DNA of 64,000 nucleotides from Limnothrix sp. FACHB-406 (lineage in GTDB: Bacteria > Cyanobacteriota > Cyanobacteriia > CACIAM-69d), in the NCBI RefSeq assembly GCF_014698235.1, contig NZ_JACJSP010000017.1, positions 1-64,000 on the forward strand, in the 5' to 3' direction. Both the position numbers and the translations under genes were made by a program. The notes beneath the pieces are model-generated. The model saw only the letters and a list, made by a program, of their open reading frames with translations. It did no database searches and was not told the origin of the DNA. Positions 8,487 to 18,100 of this stretch are shown piece after piece (within the stretch, counting starts at the first letter, position 1; each line of letters begins with the position of its first letter).

Positions 8487-8834
8487 ATGAATGATTTTCT
8501 AAGGCGGCGCGATCGGTATATGCGTGATAGTTTGGCGGTGCGTTTAGGTGGCATTGCGGCAAATTTGGCGCGGGTCAAATCCTTTGGCAAAAATCCTGAT
8601 CATGGGTAGCTCATTTCCAGTTTGCTGCGGGAAAGTGGTTGGTTTATTGAATGGGCAGCCCCCGAGACCGATTTACCGGTGGCGATCGAGCTGGTGGCGA
8701 TTCAGCGGCAGATTGTTCAGTGGTTGGCGGAGTGGTCGGTGCTGTGGCCAAATGCCGATCGCCGTCAGGTGGTGTTGGAGCGATCGAGCCTGTGGAGTCA
8801 ATGGATTTTGGAGCGATCGGGCCTGTTGGACTAG
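8487..8834 (+). pseudogene. Small conserved protein interrupted by an in-frame amber codon
   Basis: Reading from ATG 8487 gives MNDFLRRRDRYMRDSLAVRL through NPDHG, then TAG at 8607-8609, then continues in the same frame as LISSLLRESGWFIEW to a TAG ending at 8834. Both halves have normal coding character and fit one continuous protein of about 115 residues (helical, Trp-rich second half: QWLAEWSVLW, SLWSQWILERSGLLD). A single substitution in a Gln, Glu or Lys codon would create this stop. Alternatives are restart at TTG 8622 giving two pieces, amber readthrough, or a sequencing error. I do not know the function. Confidence 0.65.
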
Positions 8835-9014
8835 GGGAATGGTCACCGAGCTAAATGATGGTTTTGAGCGATCGGCGGCCGAGCGTTCTGTGAGACTTCG
8901 TAAAGGTTCGTTGCAATTCGGGTGAGCAAAACCTAAAAACTTGTCAACAAATCTAACCAAAACAAGGGGATCAACCTAGCGTAAAAACAGAACGCCATTC
9001 CTGCGAGGTGCGTT

Positions 9015-11648
9015 ATGACCGTTACCAACGATCGCGAACTCGAAGCCCTAATTGCGCGGGTCAAAGCCGCACAGCGCACCTATGCCACCTTCAGCCAAGA
9101 GCAGGTGGATTTGATCTTCAAAAAAGCAGCCTTGGCGGCCAACGCGGCCCGCATCCCCCTGGCCAAGCTGGCGGTAACCGAAACGAGAATGGGGACGATC
9201 GAGGACAAAGTGATCAAAAATCACTTCGCCTCGGAATTCATCTACAACAAATACAAAGCCGAGAAAACCTGCGGGGTGATCGAAGAGGACAAGGCCTTTG
9301 GGATTCAGCGCATTGCCGAACCCGTGGGGATTTTGGCGGGAATTGTGCCCACCACGAACCCCACTTCGACGGCGATTTTTAAGGCCTTGATTGCCCTGAA
9401 AACCCGCAACGCGATTATCTTTTCGCCCCACCCCCGGGCCAAGGACTGCACGATCGAGGCGGCGCGGGTGATTTTGCAAGCGGCCGTGGAAGCCGGGGCC
9501 CCGCCGGACATCATTGGCTGGATTGATCAGCCGACCGTGCCCCTGTCGCAGCAGTTGATGCAGCACCCGGATGTGAACCTGATTTTGGCCACGGGCGGGC
9601 CGGGCATGGTGCGGGCTGCTTACTCGTCGGGCCATCCCTCCTTGGGTGTGGGCGCGGGGAATACGCCGGCCCTGATTGACGAAACGGCGCACCTGAAAAT
9701 GGCCGTGTCGTCGATTATTCTCAGCAAAACCTTTGACAACGGCATGATCTGCGCCAGCGAGCAATCGGTGGTGGTGGTGGATGCGGTCTATGAACAGGTG
9801 AAGCAGGAGTTTCGCGATCGGGGAGCCTATTTCCTGAACCCCGAAGAGAAAGTCCGGATGGGCGCGCAAATCCTGATTGATGGGCGGCTGAACCCGAACA
9901 TCGTCGGCCAATCGGTGGAACAGATTGCGGCGATGGCCGATATTCAACTGCCACCGGGCACGCGCCTGATCGTCGGGGAGGCGAGCGTGGTGGGGCCAGA
10001 GGAGCCGTTCTCCTATGAGAAGCTGTCGCCAGTACTGGCCATGTATCGGGCGGCGGATTTTGCCCAAGCGGTGGAGCTGAGTGAGTCGCTGGTGATGTTT
10101 GCGGGGCGGGGGCACACGGCGGTGCTCTACACGTCGCCGGACAACCGCGACCGAATCAAGCAGTTTGAGGATCAGGTGCAAACGGCGCGGGTGCTGATCA
10201 ACACGCCCTCATCCCAAGGGGCGATCGGGGATATCTATAATTTCCGGCTGGATCCGTCCCTCACCCTCGGTTGCGGCACTTGGGGTGGCAACTCGATCAG
10301 TGAGAACGTGGAACCGCGCCACCTGCTGAACATCAAAACCGTGGCGGAACGGCGGGAAAATATGCTCTGGTTCCGGATTCCGCCGAAAATCTACTTCAAA
10401 TATGGCTCGCTACCGGTGGCGCTGCGAGAGCTGGCCGGGCGCGATCGGGCGTTCATCATCACCGACAAACCCCTTTACAACCTGGGGATCACGGCGGGTC
10501 TGGAAAGCGTCCTGGATGATATTGGTCTGAAGTACGACACCTTTTACGATGTGGAGCCGGATCCTTGTCTGGGAACGGTGAACCGGATTTTGGAACAGAT
10601 GCGATCGTTCAATCCGGACACGATCATCGCGATCGGGGGTGGCTCACCGATGGACGCGGCCAAGATTGCCTGGTTGCTGTACGAGCATCCCGAAATTGAG
10701 TTCGAGGGGCTGTCGATGCGGTTCATGGACATCCGCAAGCGGGTGTATGAGCTGCCGCCTTTGGGCCAAAAGGCCATCCTAGTGGCGATTCCCACCACCT
10801 CGGGCACGGGGTCGGAGGTTACGCCCTTCGCGGTGGTGACGGACGAGCGCACGGGGATCAAGTACCCCCTGGCGGACTACGCCCTCACGCCGACCATGGC
10901 CATTTGCGATCCGCAATTGGTGCTGGATATGCCCAAGTCCCTGACGGCCTTTGGGGGCGTTGATGCCTTGACCCACGCCCTGGAGTCCTACGTGTCGGTG
11001 TTGGCTTCGGAGTTCACGAACGGCGAGGCCCTGGAGGCGATTCGGCTGATTTTCAAATATCTGCCCTCGGCCTATGAGCACGGGGCGGCGGATCCGAAGG
11101 CGCGGGAAAAGATGCACTACGCGGCGACGATGGCGGGGATGGCCTTTGCCAATGGTTTCTTGGGGATTTGCCACTCGATCGCCCACCAAATTGGCGGCAC
11201 GTTCCACATTCCCCACGGCCTGGCCAATGCGCTGTTGATTTCCCACGTGATTCGATACAACGCGACGGATGCGCCCTTTAAGCAGGCGGCGTTCCCGCAA
11301 TACAAGTATCCGAATGCCAAGTGGCGCTACGCCCGGATTGCGGACTATTTGAACTTGGGGGGCACGACGGAGGACGAGAAGATCGATCGACTGATTGGGG
11401 CGATCGAGGCGCTGAAGCAGCAGGTGGGAATTCCCCGATCGATCCGGGAAGCCACGTCAATTAGCGAGGCGGAGTTTTTGGCGAAGTTGGACGATGTGGC
11501 CGATCGCGCCTTTGACGATCAATGCACGGTGTCGAATCCCCGTTACCCGATGATCAGCGAGCTGAAAACGCTGTTGTTGCGGGCCTATCACGGAGATTCG
11601 CCGCTGTTGTCGGCTCCGGAAGCGCCGGAACCGGTGACGACTCCCTAG
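9015..11648 (+). CDS. adhE: Bifunctional acetaldehyde-CoA / alcohol dehydrogenase
   Basis: The protein has 877 residues, the normal AdhE length. The N-terminal CoA-acylating aldehyde dehydrogenase (about 1-440) shows the catalytic Cys in NGMICASEQ (near residue 246) and ATGGPGMVRAAYSSG. After a short linker comes an iron-dependent alcohol dehydrogenase (about 455-870) with IAIGGGSPMDAAKI, TSGTGSEVTPFAVV and metal ligands in FGGVDALTHALESYVS and CHSIAHQIGG...HGLANA. It reduces acetyl-CoA to ethanol, regenerating two NAD+, which points to dark anaerobic fermentation. RBS-like GCGAGG lies 9 bases before ATG. Its stop overlaps the stop of the convergent kinase gene within CCTAGG. Confidence 0.96.
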   Translation: MTVTNDRELEALIARVKAAQRTYATFSQEQVDLIFKKAALAANAARIPLAKLAVTETRMGTIEDKVIKNHFASEFIYNKYKAEKTCGVIEEDKAFGIQRIAEPVGILAGIVPTTNPTSTAIFKALIALKTRNAIIFSPHPRAKDCTIEAARVILQAAVEAGAPPDIIGWIDQPTVPLSQQLMQHPDVNLILATGGPGMVRAAYSSGHPSLGVGAGNTPALIDETAHLKMAVSSIILSKTFDNGMICASEQSVVVVDAVYEQVKQEFRDRGAYFLNPEEKVRMGAQILIDGRLNPNIVGQSVEQIAAMADIQLPPGTRLIVGEASVVGPEEPFSYEKLSPVLAMYRAADFAQAVELSESLVMFAGRGHTAVLYTSPDNRDRIKQFEDQVQTARVLINTPSSQGAIGDIYNFRLDPSLTLGCGTWGGNSISENVEPRHLLNIKTVAERRENMLWFRIPPKIYFKYGSLPVALRELAGRDRAFIITDKPLYNLGITAGLESVLDDIGLKYDTFYDVEPDPCLGTVNRILEQMRSFNPDTIIAIGGGSPMDAAKIAWLLYEHPEIEFEGLSMRFMDIRKRVYELPPLGQKAILVAIPTTSGTGSEVTPFAVVTDERTGIKYPLADYALTPTMAICDPQLVLDMPKSLTAFGGVDALTHALESYVSVLASEFTNGEALEAIRLIFKYLPSAYEHGAADPKAREKMHYAATMAGMAFANGFLGICHSIAHQIGGTFHIPHGLANALLISHVIRYNATDAPFKQAAFPQYKYPNAKWRYARIADYLNLGGTTEDEKIDRLIGAIEALKQQVGIPRSIREATSISEAEFLAKLDDVADRAFDDQCTVSNPRYPMISELKTLLLRAYHGDSPLLSAPEAPEPVTTP

Positions 11649-13570
11649 GGCCTGGTTAAGCCGTCGCTCGCGAGTGGTTCGATCGGGGCTGGATCGTCTG
11701 CGGCTAAAGGGGCTGCTTGCGGTTGGGCTGGATCGGCGATCGCGAGTCGAATCGGTAACTTCAGCGTAAACGTCGTTCCCCAATCGCCCGATTCACAATC
11801 GATCGTGCCGCCGTGCTTTTCCACAATCACCTGCTGGGCGATCGCCAGACCCATGCCCGAGCCTTTGCCCACGGGTTTGGTTGTGTAAAACAACTCAAAA
11901 ATCCGCGATTGTTCACTGACGGGAATGCCCAAGCCGCTGTCGGTGACCGCCAAGCTGACCGAATCCGGGTCAAGGGTGCGGGTGGTGAGCTTCAGGGTCA
12001 AGAGCCGATCGGGCTGTTGGCGGAAGGCCTCATCCAGCGCATCGATCGCGTTCGTCAAAATGTGCATTAACACCTGATTGAGCTGACCTGCATAGCACTC
12101 GATCGGGGGCAAAGATCCGTAGTCCAACTGCACCACAATGGCCGGGCGGTGAGCTTGGGCACAGAGGCGCGACCCCAAAATGGTGAGCACGCTGTCCAGG
12201 CTTTGGGGCAGGTCGATCGCCTTCACCTCCGCCTCATCCAAACGGGCAAACAACCGCAACGACAGGACGATCGCCCGGATGCGTTCCGCGCCCGATCGCA
12301 TGGAAGCCATCAGTTGCGGCAAATCTTCCCGCACAAACTCCAAATCCAACTGTTCCACGAGCGATCGAATCTCTGGACTGTGGGGGCCATGGCCCGCCTC
12401 ATACAGCGTCAGTAACTCCAGCAGATGGCTCACCCCCTCCGTGACATGGATTAGGTTGCCGTAGATAAAACTGGTGGGGTTATTGATTTCGTGGGCCACC
12501 CCGGCCACCACCTGCCCCAGGAGCGACATTTTTTCCGTTTGGATCAGTTGCGCTTGGGTGCGGCGCAAATCCATCAGAGTTCTGTAGAGGGTGCGGGCTT
12601 GGGAGCTGGCAAAATCCGCCGCGTCCGCCAATTCCTGATTGCGTTCGGCCACCCGCTCAATCAACGTATCGAGGGCTTGGGCCAAGGATCCCACCTCGTC
12701 TTGGCTGGTGATGCCCACCCGTTGGCTGAAGTCGCCGGTTTCCGCCACCCCTTGGGCCACCGTGGCCGCCCGCACCAGGGGATTGACGATCGCCCGCGTG
12801 ACTCGCATCGCAATCACCCCCGCCACCGCCGCCGACAGCAACAGGCTCAGGATCACAACGCCTTTTTCCAGACCTTGGGCCTCTTCGAGCAAAACTTCCG
12901 CCTGTTCCGCTTGCCCATGGGCCATAATCACCAGCCGGGACAGGGCGCGATCGGCCCCGGCCAGCGCTTTCCACTCCAGGGCCTCCGCTGCCTCTTTGGC
13001 TTCCTTTTGGGCGGCCGATTGATTGGCCTCGTCCGCCTGCTGCATCAGCATTTGCTGATTGGCATATTCCTGAAGATCCGCCACGCTTTGATTGGCCAAG
13101 TGCAACAGGCGATCGGGGCGATCGGCCAGCCATTGGGGATTTTGCTTGAGATAGGCGGTTAGCTCGTTGGCTAAGTCGCGGGCTGCTTGGATGGCCGCGA
13201 TCGCATCCTGCTGGAACAGTTGCCGTTGTGCGGCGGGAATTTCATCATCCCCCGCTTCATCAATGGCGAGGCGAGCCGCCTGCAAGTTGCTGCGTAAATC
13301 ACTGAGTAATTGAACTTGTGTGGTTGCGTCGTGCAGTTGGGCCACCCCGCGCCCTTGGAAATGATCCGCCAGGGCGATGCCGGCCAAGGAGCCAACAACC
13401 CCCGTGGCGATCGCCAAGATATAGCCCAACGCAATCTTTTGGCTGAAGTGCCAATTGCTGATGCGTTGTTGCCAATAGCCGAGCCAGCGCGATCGCCCCT
13501 TGATCTGGATCTTCATCGTGGAGTGGGACATCGCTGCCGTCGAGTGAGGAGAGGGCAGTGGAAAATTCAT
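11645..13570 (-). CDS. HAMP-domain sensor histidine kinase
   Basis: The protein has 641 residues (ATG at 13531 or 13516 would shorten it by 13 or 18). Membrane helix 1 (ALGYILAIATGVVGSLAGIA) and helix 2 (GVVILSLLLSAAVAGVIAM) flank a largely helical periplasmic sensor of about 150 residues. A HAMP linker follows (RAIVNPLVRAATVAQGVAET), then a coiled coil, the H-box SLLGQVVAGVAHEINNPTSF and an ATPase domain with NAIDALDEA, DSGLGIP and GKGSGMGLAIAQQ. The AHEINNP subtype is typical of NtrB/Hik-like kinases lacking a fused receiver. No regulator gene is adjacent, so its partner is unknown. It converges on adhE; a functional link is only positional. Confidence 0.9.
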   Translation of the reverse strand: MNFPLPSPHSTAAMSHSTMKIQIKGRSRWLGYWQQRISNWHFSQKIALGYILAIATGVVGSLAGIALADHFQGRGVAQLHDATTQVQLLSDLRSNLQAARLAIDEAGDDEIPAAQRQLFQQDAIAAIQAARDLANELTAYLKQNPQWLADRPDRLLHLANQSVADLQEYANQQMLMQQADEANQSAAQKEAKEAAEALEWKALAGADRALSRLVIMAHGQAEQAEVLLEEAQGLEKGVVILSLLLSAAVAGVIAMRVTRAIVNPLVRAATVAQGVAETGDFSQRVGITSQDEVGSLAQALDTLIERVAERNQELADAADFASSQARTLYRTLMDLRRTQAQLIQTEKMSLLGQVVAGVAHEINNPTSFIYGNLIHVTEGVSHLLELLTLYEAGHGPHSPEIRSLVEQLDLEFVREDLPQLMASMRSGAERIRAIVLSLRLFARLDEAEVKAIDLPQSLDSVLTILGSRLCAQAHRPAIVVQLDYGSLPPIECYAGQLNQVLMHILTNAIDALDEAFRQQPDRLLTLKLTTRTLDPDSVSLAVTDSGLGIPVSEQSRIFELFYTTKPVGKGSGMGLAIAQQVIVEKHGGTIDCESGDWGTTFTLKLPIRLAIADPAQPQAAPLAADDPAPIEPLASDGLTRP

Positions 13571-14217
13571 TGATTACGAATTTTAGGGCAGCTCCAACCG
13601 CAACAGCCCTACGCCGTGGGCTGATTATGCTTGGTTGTAACCTCAATGGATTGATGCAAACCCTGAAAGATGGATAAATTTAACGATTCATGAGGGATGA
13701 AACGTGAATTCACTATCTTTTTTGTGTCATTTTGGAAGGCGAAGGCCGTCGTCAAAGTCGATCCCAATCTATCAGGTGCTTTCTTGAAATGGCGTTAAGA
13801 AATGCAATCAATAATCAACAATATAATCCATCAGTTGATTGCCTAATTGGGTGCGATCGGCAACATGATCAGTATCCAAATGTCCGTATTTGAAGGCCTT
13901 GAAAGTCGCAAAGTTTACCAAACCCTGACCCTAAAAACCGCAATTCTGGTGACGCTGAATGGGTCATGGCTGCCGCAACTGAAATGTTTCGTCCCGATCG
14001 CTCAGTTCGCCAACCGATTCCCGGGGAGCATGGCGCTGGGTGGAGTCTGGGGCCTGAGCCAAAACCTGAGCCAAAACCTGAGCCAAAATATATTCCCCAA
14101 TGCTTCGGTTGGGGTTCGGTGGCCCCACCCCCCCGCGTCTCGGTCGGTAGGCAGTAGGATTAAAAGTGATTTTGTAATCGATGCAACACAACCTTGAAGC
14201 TTTCAGGCCGCCCAACC
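13571..14217. other. Long spacer between divergent kinase and cysE genes
   Basis: This 647-base spacer contains no gene I can defend. A 116-codon frame at 13847-14197 has poor protein character. It holds one 12-bp tandem array (14053-14088) and presumably the promoters of the kinase (leftward) and cysE (rightward); no clear -35/-10 pair stands out. Confidence 0.5.
14053..14088. repeat. 12-bp tandem repeat, three perfect copies
   Basis: CCTGAGCCAAAA is repeated three times (14053-14064, 14065-14076, 14077-14088) in the spacer upstream of cysE. The unit resembles, at about 8 of 12 positions, the CTTGCCCGAAAA-type unit found in egtB and upstream of btpA. Confidence 0.85.
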
Positions 14218-15069
14218 GTGCTAAACGCTCTCATTGCTGACTTTCGCATCATCTTCGATCGTGACCCCGCCGCCCGCAATTGGCTAGAGGTGCTTTTTTG
14301 CTATCCGGGGTTGCAAGCGTTGATCCTCCATCGGCTGGCCCATGGGCTGCAACAGCGCCAATTACCCTTTGTGCCTCGGCTGATTTCCCACATTGGACGA
14401 CTGTTGACCGGGATTGAAATTCACCCGGGCGCAACGATCGGGCAAGGTGTGTTTATCGATCACGGCATGGGCGTTGTGATTGGTGAAACGGCGATTGTGG
14501 GCGACTATTGCTTGATTTACCAGGGCGTGACCCTGGGGGGCACGGGCAAGGAAAGCGGCAAGCGCCACCCCACCTTGGGTGACAACGTGGTGGTGGGAGC
14601 TGGGGCTAAGGTGCTCGGCAATCTGAATATTGGCGAAAATGTGCGCATTGGGGCTGGTTCCGTGGTTTTGCGGGATGTGCCTGCCGATTGCACGGTGGTG
14701 GGTGTGCCTGGTCGTGTGGTCTATCGATCGGGTGTGCGGGTAGATCCACTGGAGCATGGCAAGCTGCCGGACTCGGAAGCCCAGGCGATTCGGGCCCTGC
14801 TCGATCGCATCGAAACCCTGGAGCGGCGGATTGAGGAAATGGAAGCGGAACGGGCCCAAGTGCCGGTGGCCGTGGGTGCGCCGGAGCGCCCTTGCGAAGA
14901 CTTGACCCTTTGCGATTGGGAACGGATTGCCAAGGTGGCCGCGGAGGTGACGGCGGCCCAACGCCAACTGGGCCAGCTCAATCTTGTGAGTGGTGATGAC
15001 CCGGCGGGAAAGCGTTGCCGGTTGAGCGATCGAGCCTTGGAAGAGTTCTTTGATGGGGCTGGAATTTAG
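14218..15069 (+). CDS. cysE: Serine O-acetyltransferase
   Basis: From GTG 14218 the protein is 283 residues and begins [20 protein letters not shown], matching the family's start better than the TTG at 14194. The left-handed beta-helix hexapeptide repeats include [51 protein letters not shown] and [17 protein letters not shown], and the active-site His residues lie in DHGMG and KRHPT. It makes O-acetylserine from serine and acetyl-CoA for cysteine synthesis. The C-terminal 90 residues (a helical, acidic tail with RRIEEMEAE) are longer than in short bacterial forms. It stands alone. Confidence 0.95.
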   Translation: MLNALIADFRIIFDRDPAARNWLEVLFCYPGLQALILHRLAHGLQQRQLPFVPRLISHIGRLLTGIEIHPGATIGQGVFIDHGMGVVIGETAIVGDYCLIYQGVTLGGTGKESGKRHPTLGDNVVVGAGAKVLGNLNIGENVRIGAGSVVLRDVPADCTVVGVPGRVVYRSGVRVDPLEHGKLPDSEAQAIRALLDRIETLERRIEEMEAERAQVPVAVGAPERPCEDLTLCDWERIAKVAAEVTAAQRQLGQLNLVSGDDPAGKRCRLSDRALEEFFDGAGI

Positions 15070-15179
15070 GGTTAATGATCGGTCTGATCACTTGGGCTGG
15101 TCACTGGGCTGATGTCGATCGCGTCGGGGCCGGATGCCGTCCGGCTGGCGGTCTTGCGCCTTGCTGATTTGCGCCTTGC

Positions 15180-18100
15180 CTAGGGGATCTGGTGGGGCGG
15201 CGGGGCCAGCAGGGGAAGTTCGATCGTGAAGCAACTGCCCACTCCCACTTCGCTGACCACATCCACACAGCCCTGGTGCAGTTCCACAATTTGCTTCACT
15301 AGCGCCAAACCCAATCCTGTGCCGTCATATTGGCGATTCAAGGCCCCGTCCACTTGGATGAAGGGCTGAAAGAGCTTGGGTAAATTTTCGGCGGCAATGC
15401 CAATCCCGGTGTCGGCTACGGCAATGCGCACGAAGGTTGTGGGTTGGTTGGCGGGCGCGGTGGGGGCTGGGGGCTGCTGAACCAGGCCCTGGAGATGCAT
15501 TTTGGACAGAGAGCGCGATCGCACAAATTCCGAGGCGGCGGTTAACGATTCGCTGGTCACGGCGATCGAAAGGGTAATTTTGCCCCCTTCCGGCGTGAAC
15601 TTCACCGCATTGCTCAGCAAATTAATCAACACCTGGCGCAGTCGTCGTTCATCGACCCACAGATTGGGCAAGTTTTCCGGGCTGTTGAGGTTCAGTTCAA
15701 TCCGTTTTTTTGTGGCCTGCTGTTGAATAAAAACCAGGCTCGATCGACACATGGGCACCAAGTCCGTGATTGACCAATCCAACTCCATTTGGCCAGACTC
15801 AATCTTGGCCATATCCAAAATGTCGTTAATGAGTTCCAGCAGGTGTGTGCCGCTTTGGTCGATCGTCCTGAGCGCATAGTCCTGCTGGGGCGTAATTGGC
15901 CCAAAAATTTCCTCTTGCAGGCTTTCGGTCATCCCCAAAATGGCATTCAGCGGCGTGCGCAATTCGTGGCTCATATTGGCCATGAACTCATCTTTTAAGC
16001 GCGTTGCTCGCAACAGTTGTTGATTCGTTCGTTGCAACTGTAATTCCGCCGCTTGGCGATCGGTAATGTCTTGATAGATGCCCAAAACCCCAATCACCGT
16101 TCCTGACGAATCCCGGAGCGGAACCTTGTTGGTTTCAATCTGGATCAGGGAGCCATCCAGTTGTTTTTGGGACTCAATGAGATGTAGCTTGGCCATGCCA
16201 GACTCAATCACTTCCCGATCGTCCGCTCGGTATAGCTCGGCTTCGCTGACTCCCCAGGGCAAGTCGTAATCTGTCTTGCCCACGATCGCCTCCGGTGAAG
16301 GCAGCCCCGCCGCCGCCGCAAAGTTTTGGTTGCACCCCAGGTAAACCGAATTGCGATCTTTCCAAAACACAAAGAGCGGAAATGTATTCAAAACCGTTTG
16401 CAAGAATTGCTGCGATTCTTGAAGTGCTTTGCGGGTTTGTTTGCCCTCAGTCACATTCCGAAACATGCTGCGAATGGCGATCGGTTTCCCCTCTTGAAAA
16501 TCGCAGTTGGCATTTCCTTCCAACAAAATTTCTTGGCCATCTTTGCTGAGAAAGCGAGTTTCAATGTCTAAAGAAGCTTCCCCGGCGCAAAGGCGATCTA
16601 AATATTGGCGGTAGTCCTCTAAGTCCGCAGGATGGACAACCTGAAAGATTGACAAATCATTTAAATCTTCATCGCCATAGCCCAAGGTTTCTTTCCAAAC
16701 CCGGTTGACCAACAAGATTTGCCCTTGGGGATCAATTCGTTGAATTAAATCCGTTGCATTGTCAAACAAATCCCTCAGTTGCGCTTCTTGAGCTTGCAGT
16801 TCCAAGGTGCGCTGCAATACCCTCGCTTCCAAGTCTTGGTTCAGTTGCTCCAAGGCATCGTTGGCCTGTTTGCGCTGAAGTTCGGCCCCTGCCCGGGAGG
16901 CCAACACCCGCAAAAGGGCCATGGCTTGTTGGTGTTTTTCTTCAGAAAAGGGTTGTTGATCTAGGATGCAAAGACTGCCGATCGCCTGTCCTTGATCATC
17001 CTGTAAAGCAACGCCCAACAGCCCATTCACTGCCCCAGGAAAGAGGGAATGGGAAATGGAAAAACAGGACTGTCCGCCGGTTTCACAATAGAGTTCGCCA
17101 TGCTCCAAAATGTAGGAACAGGGTGTGTTTTCTAAGTCCAAATTGGAATTGTCGCCCAGTTGACCATCAACCCAAACACCAAGGGTTTGTAATCGATCGC
17201 CCCGTAATTCCGTGGCTACCACATAATCCACATTCAGGGCTTCCGCAATATGCCGCACCAAGTTGGGGAAAAACTGTGCTCCGGTTACCGTGGCCGTGCC
17301 TTCAATCACTTGATGCAAAGCTTTTTCGGCCTGTTCTCGGGCCATTTCTGCCAAATATTGATCGGTAACATCCTGCACCGTGCCTTGGGAATAAAGGGGC
17401 GTGCCATCCTCGTCATAGGTTGTTTCGCATTGCTCATGGACATATTTAATCCGCCCATCTGCCAACAGCAACCGATGGGTGACGGAATAGGGTTCATGAT
17501 TGACTAAGTGGCGCTCATAGGCTCGATCGACCATTTCCCGATCGTCAGGATGAACAGCGGCCATGAAGGCTTCATAGGATGCATCAAATTGCTGTGCATC
17601 CACTTCAAAAATCTCAAAAACTTGCTCAGACCAATAGAGCTTGTTGCTTCGTAAATCTATTTGCCAATTGCCGAGCTTGGCAATCCGCTGGGACTCTTGC
17701 AGGCGATCGCTCAGTTGGCGCAGGTTCTGTTCCGCAGCCTTGCGATCGCTGATATCCGTGACGAATCCCTCTAAAAACAGAAATTTTCCTTCATTGGAAT
17801 AAACACCGCTACCCCGCTCCCAAACCCACTTTTCTTGAGCAAACTTGGTGAGAATGCGATATTCGCACTCATAGGGTTCTTGCTTTTGAATGGCGGCTTG
17901 GACAATTTCCCAAACGCGATCGGCATCTTCGGGGTGAATTTCTTGACCGCAACTGGTGGTGCGATCGACTAAATATTCATGAGTTTCATAGCCCGTGATG
18001 GCCGTTACTCCATCGCTAACAAAAAGCGCGGAGTATTCAGGATTATTAGCCACTCGATAAACATAGCCGGGCAAATTGGCCACCAGGGTCGAAAGACTTT

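Noticed and set aside
9048-10181. 377-codon frame antisense to adhE
   Set aside because: Antisense artefact; adhE on the other strand is unambiguous.
13847-14197. 116-codon frame upstream of cysE
   Set aside because: Contains the 12-bp repeat translated as QNLSQNLSQN, lacks domain character and RBS, and overlaps the presumed cysE promoter.
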